A stretch of 64,000 nt of DNA, from positions 1-64,000 of the forward strand of contig JAVKHY010000002.1 in assembly GCA_031459765.1 (NCBI GenBank). Reading direction: 5' to 3'. Below, piece after piece: positions 42,496 through 52,563 of the stretch (its first letter is position 1; each line of letters begins with the position of its first letter). A program made the translations under genes and the position numbers. The notes beneath the pieces are model-generated. The model did not search any database. It was not told where the DNA came from and worked only from the letters and a program-made list of their open reading frames with translations. Source of the DNA: Armatimonadota bacterium. Its GTDB lineage: Bacteria; Sysuimicrobiota; Sysuimicrobiia; Sysuimicrobiales; Kaftiobacteriaceae.

Positions 42496-42686
42496 CAGCG
42501 AGGTTCGCCCGGCGCGACCACAACGACCTCCGGGCCGCCCCTGACCCAGGTCAGCACCCGCTTCCACAGGGGGCGCTGCTCCTCGCGAGGCTCTACCGAC
42601 CGGACGAGCCGCTCCCGCTCGGCCGCCTGATACATCTCCGCGAGCCGCTGCCGTCCCAGCATTTCGCTGACGAACCGGTTCTGCAT
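42495..42686 (-). CDS. 63-residue protein, first gene of the DUF2089-exporter operon
   Basis: The product begins MQNRFVSEMLGRQRLAEMYQ, is mostly helical and basic, and ends EVVVVAPGEPR. A GGGAGAG ribosome-binding site precedes the ATG and a promoter lies at 42734-42762. It overlaps the DUF2089 gene by one base. I do not recognise a family. Confidence 0.7.
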   Translation of the reverse strand: MQNRFVSEMLGRQRLAEMYQAAERERLVRSVEPREEQRPLWKRVLTWVRGGPEVVVVAPGEPR

Positions 42687-42733
42687 CAGACTCTCCCAAG
42701 TCGCTTTTTAATGAGAATAAGCAACCTGAGAGA

Positions 42734-42762
42734 ATGCTAGCACAAGGTTTCTATTCTGTCAA
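42734..42762 (-). promoter_or_regulatory. Promoter of the DUF2089-DUF4097-exporter operon
   Basis: The minus strand has TTGACA (42757-42762), a 17-base spacer and TAGCAT (42734-42739), in an AT-rich gap between this operon and the ogt fusion gene. The leader is about 40 bases. Confidence 0.7.
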
Positions 42763-42818
42763 CTCCATGGTGTAGATTATTAAGAAAGCGGTCATACGTT
42801 CGTATATTGGAGCATCGG

Positions 42819-43532
42819 TCAGGCGATACGGAGGTGATTCACATCGACCCCCTCACGGGCCAACAGCTGCTGCTTGAAGGCGGGCCCACCGCGCAGGGAG
42901 TATCCTCCCAGCCCGCCGTCGCTGCGCACCACGCGGTGACAGGGGATGATCAGGGGCACCGGATTCCTGGCGCAGGCGGTGCCCACCGCCCGGGTGGCGC
43001 CGGGCTGGCCGATCGCGCGGGCGATGTCGCGGTAGGTCCGGATCTGCCCTCTGGGGATCCGGCGCAGCTGCTCGAGCACGCGGCGCTGGAAGGGACCAAC
43101 CAGCGAGAGGTCCACGGGACCGCGGAAGGGCTTGAAGTCCGTGAAGAACTCGCGCAGCAGCGTGACCAGCTTTCGGGGCGGATGGGGATCGCGGGTTACC
43201 TCCGCGCCGAAGCGCCGGCGAAAGGTCCGGCGAAACGCCTCATCGCCGGGCGCCAGGTCGACACAGGAGACGCCACGGGCGGAGTAGGCCACGTACACCT
43301 CGCCGAACGAGGTCGACAGGGAGGTGAATCGCCACGGCCCCCGCGCCCCTCCGGTCTCCCCACCCCTGCCCGCGTGCTTGAGGATGAATTCGGCCAGCTC
43401 CCCCTCCGTGAGCCGGGTGATCGCCGCGGCCGGCTTGCCGTGCAGGGTGACGATGACCGGCTCCCCCGCGACGACATCGCGCAGCAGTTCGTTGGTGCGG
43501 TTCTTCAGTTCCACGGTGTTGACCACGCGCAT
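42819..43532 (-). CDS. ogt: Phd/YefM-type antitoxin domain fused to O6-alkylguanine-DNA alkyltransferase
   Basis: The C-terminal part (about 66-230) is a methylated-DNA-protein-cysteine methyltransferase, which removes alkyl groups from O6-guanine onto its own Cys. It shows GPFQRRVLEQLRRIPRGQIR, then TYRDIARAIGQPGATRAVG, and the active-site IIPCHRVV with Cys198. The first 55 residues instead match the Phd/YefM antitoxin fold: VNTVELKNRTNELLRDVVAG, then EPVIVTLHGKPAAAITRL. No toxin gene follows. Phd domains bind operator DNA, and an 8-bp inverted repeat overlaps the promoter just upstream, so self-regulation is plausible. The ATG at 43532 follows a GAGGGGCGGG ribosome-binding site. Confidence 0.88.
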   Translation of the reverse strand: MRVVNTVELKNRTNELLRDVVAGEPVIVTLHGKPAAAITRLTEGELAEFILKHAGRGGETGGARGPWRFTSLSTSFGEVYVAYSARGVSCVDLAPGDEAFRRTFRRRFGAEVTRDPHPPRKLVTLLREFFTDFKPFRGPVDLSLVGPFQRRVLEQLRRIPRGQIRTYRDIARAIGQPGATRAVGTACARNPVPLIIPCHRVVRSDGGLGGYSLRGGPAFKQQLLAREGVDVNHLRIA

Positions 43533-43546
43533 GACCCGCCCCTCGA

Positions 43547-43572
43547 AGAATAGCCATTTTAATAGCTATTCT
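43547..43572. promoter_or_regulatory. Inverted repeat, candidate operator for the Phd-Ogt protein
   Basis: AGAATAGC (43547-43554) and GCTATTCT (43565-43572) form 8-bp arms ten bases apart. The right half is part of AATAGCTATT, itself a perfect 10-bp palindrome. It overlaps the -10 box of the promoter at 43568-43595 and lies 15 bases before the ATG. Confidence 0.7.
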
Positions 43573-43595
43573 ATCACGAGGGCTCCGGCCGTCAA
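43568..43595 (-). promoter_or_regulatory. Promoter of the Phd-Ogt gene
   Basis: The minus strand has TTGACG (43590-43595), a 16-base spacer and TAGAAT (43568-43573). The -10 is inside the inverted repeat, which fits repression by occlusion. Confidence 0.6.
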
Positions 43596-43667
43596 GCGGG
43601 CGGGCGGCGTCCAGAGGCCGTGATCAGGCCGGTCGCCCGGCGAAGGGGGCGTCGAACTCCGACGCCG

Positions 43668-45557
43668 TCACCGGGACTCCTGCACCGCTTCGTCCCGGTA
43701 CCGGACGTCCGGGTGCGCCTGCAGGTAGTCGAAGACCTTCTGCGCGGTCTTCGCGCCCACCACCTCGGCGATCTGCTCCACGGTGGCCTGGCGGATGGCG
43801 CGCACCGAGCCGAAGCGGCGGATCAGGTCGCGCTTGCGCTTCTCCCCGATCCCCCGGATTTCATCCAGGACCGAGAAGACCACCCGCCGTTCTCGGAGCC
43901 GGCGGTGGTAGGCGTTGGCGAAGCGGTGCGCCTCGTCGCGGAGGCGCTGCAGCAGCTGCAGCGAGTGGGAATCCCGCGGCAGCTGCAGGGGATCGGGGTG
44001 GGCCGCGGTCACGACGAGCTCTTCCTGCTTGGCCAGCGCCACGGCCGGGATGGCGTGGTTGTACTCGAAGAGCACCTCGCGCGCCGCGTTCAGTTGCCCC
44101 CGCCCGCCGTCGATGAGGATGAGGTCGGGCAGCACCGACCACTTCACCCGGACCGGCTCGTCGCGGTCCAGGCGCTCCTGCTCCTCGCGGCCGGCGGCGA
44201 ACCGCCGCCGCAGCATCTCCTGGAGCATGGCGTAGTCGTTGGGCCCCTCGGTCCACTTCATCCGGAAGCGCCGGTAATCGCGCTTAAGGGGCCGTCCGCC
44301 CTCGAAGACCACCATCGACCCCACGGACTCGCCGGACTGGAAGTTGCTGATGTCGTAGGCCTCGATCCGGAAGGGCGGGGTCTCCAGACCGAGGACCTCC
44401 TGGAGCTCCTTGACCGCCGCGCCCTCCAGCCCGGTCCGCCGGGCCCGTTCGTGCTGCAGGAACAGCGCGGCGTTCTCCGCCGCCATCTCCACGAGCCGTC
44501 GGCGATCCCCGCGCTGGGGGACCACCACCTGGACCCGACCGCCCCGCCGGTCGCCGAGCCAGGTGGCGATGAGCTCGGCGTCCTCCACCGCTTCCTGGAG
44601 CACGACCTCCGGCGGCAGCGAGGGGGCATCCTGGTAGTACTGTTTGATGAACTCGGAGAGGATCTCGCCGGTGGTGGCGCCGCCCGCGCCTTCCAGAATG
44701 AAGTGTTCCTGCCCCTGCAGGCGGCCGCCCCGGATGAAGAAGGCCTGGACGCAGGCCAGCTGGCCCGCCTGGGCCAGGGCAAAGACATCCCGGTCTTCCA
44801 GACCCGCGGTGGCGATGCGCTGCCGCTCGTAGACCGCCTCCATGGCCTGGATCTGATCGCGCAGCTGGGCGGCGCGCTCGAAGGCCATGGCCTCCGCCGC
44901 ACGGGTCATCTCCTGACGCAGTTCGTCCAAGAGCGCGGAGGCCTTCCCCTCCAGGAACAGCGCCGCCTGTCGCACCTGCTCGGCGTAGGCCTCCGGCCCG
45001 GGGCCCCAGGCCACGCACGGGGCGGTGCACTGCCCGATGTAGTAGTCCAGGCAGGGCCGCGGCAGGTCCCGCGTGATGTCGATGTCGCAGGAACGCAGCT
45101 TGAACAGCTTTCGGATGGTGCGGATCGTCCGGCGGACGAGTTTGGGTTCGTGATAGGGGTACGGGCCGAAGTAGCGCGCGCCGTCGCGGAGCACCCGCCG
45201 GGTCATGAGGATCTTGGGAAAGGCCTCGTTGGTGATCTTCACGTAGGGAAAGGCCTTGTCGTCGGCCATCCGCACGTTGTACAGGGGGCGGTGCCGCTTG
45301 ATCAGGTTGGTCTCCAGGATCAGCGCTTCGACCTCGTTCTCGCAGGCGATCACCTCGAAGTCGGCGATCCGGCTCATCAGATGGCGGATCCGGGGGCTCT
45401 CCAGATGGCCGCTGTCCTGGAAGTACTGGCGGACCCGCTGGCGCAGGACGGCGGCCTTGCCCACGTAGATCACCCGGCCGGCTCCGTCCTTCATCAGGTA
45501 GACGCCGGGCCGGGCGGGGACGAGCTTCAGTTTGTCCTCGAGGTTGGCCACGGCCAT
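43668..45557 (-). CDS. uvrC: Excinuclease ABC subunit C
   Basis: UvrC makes both incisions in nucleotide excision repair. The 629-residue protein has the N-terminal GIY-YIG nuclease (PGVYLMKDGAGRVIYVGKA), a Cys-containing CLDYYIGQCTAPC segment, the UVR domain (about 200-235), the RNase H-like C-terminal nuclease (IDGGRGQLNAAREVL and DSHSLQLLQRLRDEAHRFA) and terminal helix-hairpin-helix motifs (EIRGIGEKRKRDLIRRFGS). The ATG at 45557 (MAVANLEDKLKLVP) matches the family. It follows an aminotransferase gene by 13 bases. Confidence 0.96.
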   Translation of the reverse strand: MAVANLEDKLKLVPARPGVYLMKDGAGRVIYVGKAAVLRQRVRQYFQDSGHLESPRIRHLMSRIADFEVIACENEVEALILETNLIKRHRPLYNVRMADDKAFPYVKITNEAFPKILMTRRVLRDGARYFGPYPYHEPKLVRRTIRTIRKLFKLRSCDIDITRDLPRPCLDYYIGQCTAPCVAWGPGPEAYAEQVRQAALFLEGKASALLDELRQEMTRAAEAMAFERAAQLRDQIQAMEAVYERQRIATAGLEDRDVFALAQAGQLACVQAFFIRGGRLQGQEHFILEGAGGATTGEILSEFIKQYYQDAPSLPPEVVLQEAVEDAELIATWLGDRRGGRVQVVVPQRGDRRRLVEMAAENAALFLQHERARRTGLEGAAVKELQEVLGLETPPFRIEAYDISNFQSGESVGSMVVFEGGRPLKRDYRRFRMKWTEGPNDYAMLQEMLRRRFAAGREEQERLDRDEPVRVKWSVLPDLILIDGGRGQLNAAREVLFEYNHAIPAVALAKQEELVVTAAHPDPLQLPRDSHSLQLLQRLRDEAHRFANAYHRRLRERRVVFSVLDEIRGIGEKRKRDLIRRFGSVRAIRQATVEQIAEVVGAKTAQKVFDYLQAHPDVRYRDEAVQESR

Positions 45558-45570
45558 GAGGCGCCGTCCT

Positions 45571-46686
45571 TCAGAGCCCCCGGAGCAGGGCCGCGGTGCG
45601 GGCCAGGCCTTCCTCCAGGGTCCGTCGTTCCATGCCAAAGCCGATCCGCAGGTAGCCGTCCATCTGGAAGTGGTCGCCGGGGACGACGAGGACATCCTGC
45701 TCCCGCCGCAGCCGCTCCGCCAGTACGGTGGAGTTGATCGCGGCGCGGTACTGGACGAAGGCGATGGCGCCGGCCTGCGGCGGGTGCCAGGAGAGCTCCT
45801 CGGCCAGGCCCTCCATCCAGGACGACAGCACCCCGAAGTTCTCCGTGAGGATCCGGCGCGTGCGCGCCTGCAAACGCTGTCGGGTGCGGGGCAGCAGGGC
45901 CATGAGGGCCAGCCGATCGCTCAGCACGGCGGGGGCGATGGTGGTGAAGTCGTGGTAGGCCCAGCAGGTGTGCACCACGTCGGGCGGAGCGACGATCCAC
46001 CCGATGCGCAGTCCGGGCAGTCCGTAGGCCTTGGACAGCCCACCGGTAACCACGGTGCGCGGGTACCGCCCCCAGAAAGACGGCGTGGCAGGACCGTCGC
46101 GCTCTGCGCCGCGGTACACTTCGTCGGCCACGACCCAGGCCCCGACCCGGTCCGCCACCGCGCAGACGGCGTTCAGCGTCTCGACGGAGAACACCGCCCC
46201 GGTGGGGTTGTTGGGATGGCAGAGGAAGATCGCCTTGGTCCGCGGCGTCACCGCGCCGGCCAGCTCGTCCACGTCGGCGACCCACCCTCCATCCGTTCGG
46301 TGCAGCCACCACTCCCGCACGAGGCCGCTCCAGGCTTGGGCCAGCAGGGGCAACTGCATGTAGTTGGGCAACATGACCACGGCCTCGTCGCCGGGATCCA
46401 GCAGGGACCAGGCCACCAGGAAGTTGGCCTCCGCCGTGCCCGCCGTCACCAGGACATTCTCCGGGCCCGCTCCGTGGTAGAGGCCGGCGATCTCGCCGCG
46501 CAGTTCCGGGCTGCCGTTGGTGTGGCCGTAGCCGAGCGGCTGGTGGGCCAGGACCTCCTGCACCCAGGTGTGATCGACCAGGGCGGCCAGGGAGAGGGGC
46601 TGGATCCCGCTCTCGGAGAGGTTGTAGGCGACGGTGGTCTCCCACGTGGACTGGAACCGCTCCATCTCGAAGCGCGCGATCTTCAT
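45571..46686 (-). CDS. PLP-dependent class I/II aminotransferase
   Basis: The 371-residue fold-type I enzyme shows CHPNNPTGAVFS, ADEVYRGAE (PLP ring Asp) and the PLP-lysine block GGLSKAYGLPGLRIGW, with a terminal RIGFGMERRTLEEGL. The substrate cannot be assigned. The ATG at 46686 (MKIARFEMERFQSTW) is chosen over a longer frame because of family length and the GGCAGC-type spacing; it lies 22 bases after uvrA. The position between uvrA and uvrC is unusual. Confidence 0.9.
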   Translation of the reverse strand: MKIARFEMERFQSTWETTVAYNLSESGIQPLSLAALVDHTWVQEVLAHQPLGYGHTNGSPELRGEIAGLYHGAGPENVLVTAGTAEANFLVAWSLLDPGDEAVVMLPNYMQLPLLAQAWSGLVREWWLHRTDGGWVADVDELAGAVTPRTKAIFLCHPNNPTGAVFSVETLNAVCAVADRVGAWVVADEVYRGAERDGPATPSFWGRYPRTVVTGGLSKAYGLPGLRIGWIVAPPDVVHTCWAYHDFTTIAPAVLSDRLALMALLPRTRQRLQARTRRILTENFGVLSSWMEGLAEELSWHPPQAGAIAFVQYRAAINSTVLAERLRREQDVLVVPGDHFQMDGYLRIGFGMERRTLEEGLARTAALLRGL

Positions 46687-46708
46687 CGGCAGCGTCTCCC
46701 GGCGATCG

Positions 46709-49651
<2,943 letters not shown>

Positions 49652-49670
49652 ACTGTCCGACCCCGTGTCC

Positions 49671-51818
49671 TCAGTAGGTCCGGCCCGGGCGCAGCCGTCC
49701 CCGTCCCCGGCGCAGCCCGCCCCGCCGGCCGCCGGCCCCCCGTCCGCCCCGGGCTCCGGCGAAGAAGGGCTCGCCCAGCCCCTTCTTCAGCTCGCTGATC
49801 TGGTCGCGCAGCACCGCCGCCTTCTCGAACTGGAGCTCGGCCGCGGCCCGGCGCATCTCCCGCTCCAGCGAGGCAATGGTCTGCTCCAGTTCCTGGGGGG
49901 AGAGCATCAGCAGGCGCGCGATGTCCCAGGGCACTTTGGCCCGCTGCGTCTCGGCCAGCGTGATCAGCTCTTTCGCCGTGAGGACTTCCTGCTCGGGCTG
50001 GTAGGCGGCGACCTCTTCCGCCACCTCGGCCAGGTCAATGAGGTCGCGGATGGGCTTGACCACGGACTGCGGCGTGATCCCGTGCTCCTCGTTGAACCTG
50101 ATCTGGATCTCGCGCCGGCGGTTCGTCTCGGCGATGGCGCGCCGCATCGAATCCGTGACCTCATCGGCGTAGAGCAGCACCCGCCCGCCGATGTGGCGGG
50201 CGGCGCGCCCCATGGTCTGGATGAGGGCGGTCTCCGAGCGGAGGTAGCCTTCGCGGTCGGCGTCGAGGATGGCCACCAGCGAGACTTCCGGCAGATCCAG
50301 GCCCTCGCGGAGCAGGTTGATCCCCACCAGAACGTCATAGGTCCCCAGGCGCAGGTCCTTCAGGATCTGGACGCGGTCCAGGGTCTCCACTTCGGAGTGC
50401 AGGTAGTGGACCTTCAGGCCCATCTCCTGGAGATAGGCGGTGAGGTCCTCGGCCATCCGCTTGGTCAGCGTGGTGACCAGGGTGCGCTCGCCCTTCTCCA
50501 CCTGCGCTTTGATCTCCGCCAGCAGGTCGTCGATCTGCCCCCGGGCCGGGCGCACCTCCACGTAGGGGTCGACCAGCCCGGTGGGGCGGACGATCTGCTC
50601 CACAATGGTCTGGCTGACCCGCCGCTCGTACTCCGCGGGCGTGGCCGAGACGAAGACCACCTGGTGGATCAGAGTTTCGAACTCCTCCCAGGACAGCGGC
50701 CGGTTGTCGTAGGCGCTGGGCAGCCGGAAGCCGAATTCAACAAGGTTCTGCTTGCGTGAACGATCGCCCTCCAGCATGCCGTGCACCTGCGGCACCGTGA
50801 CGTGGCTCTCGTCGATGAACATCAGGTAGTCCCGGGGGAAGTAATCCAGCAGGCAGCCCGGCCGCTCGCCCGGCCGCCGCCCGTCCAGGTGGCGGGAGTA
50901 GTTTTCGATGCCCGGGCAGTAGCCGACCTCGCGCAGCAGTTCCAGGTCGTACTTGGTCCGAAACTCCAGGCGCTGCGCTTCCAGCAGCTTCCCCTGCGCC
51001 CGGAACCACGCCACCCGTTCCCGCAGCTCGGCCTCGATGCTCTCCAGCGCCCGCGCCAGCCGCTCCTCCGTGGTCACCCAGTGCTTGGCCGGCCAGATGG
51101 CCACGGCCGTCTTCTCCTCGAGGATCTCCCCGGTGACGGGGTGGAGTTCCATGATCCGATCCACCTCGTCGCCGAACAGCTCGATGCGCACGGCGCGGTC
51201 CTCGTAGGCCGGATGGACCTCGATGACGTCCCCGCGCACCCGGAAGCGACCGCGGGCAAAGTCGATGTCGTTGCGCTCGTACTGGATGTCGACCAGCCGG
51301 CGCAGGAGCTCCTCCCGGCTGCGGCGCTCGCCCTTGCGGACAAACAGCATGACCTCCTTGTAGTCCTCAGGCCGACCCAGGCCGTAGATGCAGGAGACCG
51401 AGGCGACGACGATGACATCCCGCCGCTCCATCAGCGCCTTGGTCGCCGCGTGCCGGAGCCGGTCGATCTCGTCGTTGATCGAGGCGTCCTTGGCAATGTA
51501 GAGGTCGGTCTGGGGGACGTAGGCCTCCGGCTGGTAGTAGTCGTAGTAGGAGACGAAGTAGCGGACGGCGTTGTGGGGGAAGAACTGACGGAACTCGCCG
51601 TAGAGCTGCGCGGCCAGGGTCTTGTTGTGGGCCAGGACCAGGGTGGGCCGCTGGATCTGCTCGATGACCTTGGCCATGGTGTACGTCTTCCCGGATCCCG
51701 TGACCCCGAGCAGCGTCTGGTAGCGGTGGCCCTTCCGGATGCTCTCCACGAGCCGGGCGATCGCCTGGGGCTGATCGCCGCGGGGGGGCATCTCGGTCAC
51801 CATCTCAAACTGCGGCAC
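49671..51818 (-). CDS. uvrB: Excinuclease ABC subunit B
   Basis: UvrB verifies damage and loads UvrC. The 715-residue product has Walker [20 protein letters not shown], the beta-hairpin [15 protein letters not shown], helicase motifs ([20 protein letters not shown] and [19 protein letters not shown]) and a C-terminal UVR domain. It ends in an unusual Gly/Arg-rich tail of about 25 residues. I chose the GTG at 51818 because GGAGGGTG precedes it. A TATACT -10 box (51853-51858) on the minus strand may mark a local promoter. Confidence 0.96.
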   Translation of the reverse strand: MPQFEMVTEMPPRGDQPQAIARLVESIRKGHRYQTLLGVTGSGKTYTMAKVIEQIQRPTLVLAHNKTLAAQLYGEFRQFFPHNAVRYFVSYYDYYQPEAYVPQTDLYIAKDASINDEIDRLRHAATKALMERRDVIVVASVSCIYGLGRPEDYKEVMLFVRKGERRSREELLRRLVDIQYERNDIDFARGRFRVRGDVIEVHPAYEDRAVRIELFGDEVDRIMELHPVTGEILEEKTAVAIWPAKHWVTTEERLARALESIEAELRERVAWFRAQGKLLEAQRLEFRTKYDLELLREVGYCPGIENYSRHLDGRRPGERPGCLLDYFPRDYLMFIDESHVTVPQVHGMLEGDRSRKQNLVEFGFRLPSAYDNRPLSWEEFETLIHQVVFVSATPAEYERRVSQTIVEQIVRPTGLVDPYVEVRPARGQIDDLLAEIKAQVEKGERTLVTTLTKRMAEDLTAYLQEMGLKVHYLHSEVETLDRVQILKDLRLGTYDVLVGINLLREGLDLPEVSLVAILDADREGYLRSETALIQTMGRAARHIGGRVLLYADEVTDSMRRAIAETNRRREIQIRFNEEHGITPQSVVKPIRDLIDLAEVAEEVAAYQPEQEVLTAKELITLAETQRAKVPWDIARLLMLSPQELEQTIASLEREMRRAAAELQFEKAAVLRDQISELKKGLGEPFFAGARGGRGAGGRRGGLRRGRGRLRPGRTY

Positions 51819-51951
51819 GGCGAAGCACCCTCCGGCAACAGAGCATAAAAAAAGTATAGCATCGGGTCGAAAGGGCGGTCCACCCGGCCCCTGCAGCCGC
51901 CGCGGGCCATGGCGGCCAGCACGAGGGCCGCGGCGCACCGCCGGGAAGCGA

Positions 51952-52563
51952 TCAGGTGTTCGCGGCCGTCAGCCGCCGCCAGAGGGCTTCGACCTGGGCG
52001 CGCGTCTCAGCCACGGTCCCGGAGTTGTCGATGACCCAGTCCGCTTCGGCGGCCTTGAGCGCCACCGGGCGCTGCGCCTCGAGCCGGCGCTGCGCCTCCG
52101 CCTGGGTCAGCCCGTCGCGGCGCATCACCCGATGGATCTGCTGCTCGGGGGTGGCCGTGACCACGATGACGCCGTCCAGATCGAAGGCCTCCGGCCCCAC
52201 GGTGTCCAGGAGCAGCGGGAGGTCCACGACGACGACCGCGTCCGGCCTCGCTCCACGAATCTCTGCGATGCGCTCCCGGAGGCGGCGGCGGATGGCGGGG
52301 TGGGTGATGGCGTTGAGCCGGGTCCGGGCCGCCGGATCGCCGAAGACGATCCGGCCGAGCCGGCGGCGGTCCAGCGCGCCGTCGGGACCCACCACCTCGG
52401 GGCCGAAGGCCTCCACGATGGCCCGATAGACCTCCGACCCCGGGCGGACCACCTCGCGGGACACTTCGTCGGCCTCCACGACGACGGCGCCCAGATCCCC
52501 GAACATCCGGGCGACCAGGGTCACCCCGGTGGCGATACCGCCGGTGATGCCCAACACCTTCAC
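51952..52563 (-). CDS. coaE: Dephospho-CoA kinase-like protein with altered P-loop
   Basis: CoaE phosphorylates dephospho-CoA in the last step of CoA synthesis. The 203-residue protein matches the family in length and in VLGITGGI, the ADEVSR segment, [10 protein letters not shown] and the [19 protein letters not shown] block. The P-loop reads GGIATGVT (residues 8-15): the invariant Lys of GK(S/T) is Val14, encoded GTG. The usual VPLLFE motif is also altered (LPLLLDTVG). Activity is therefore doubtful. The GTG start overlaps the polA stop by four bases. Confidence 0.85.
   Translation of the reverse strand: MKVLGITGGIATGVTLVARMFGDLGAVVVEADEVSREVVRPGSEVYRAIVEAFGPEVVGPDGALDRRRLGRIVFGDPAARTRLNAITHPAIRRRLRERIAEIRGARPDAVVVVDLPLLLDTVGPEAFDLDGVIVVTATPEQQIHRVMRRDGLTQAEAQRRLEAQRPVALKAAEADWVIDNSGTVAETRAQVEALWRRLTAANT

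Noticed and set aside
42819-43532. A toxin-antitoxin pair at the Phd domain
   Set aside because: The Phd-like part is in frame with the alkyltransferase, and no toxin-like gene lies on either side; the neighbours are uvrC and the DUF2089 operon.
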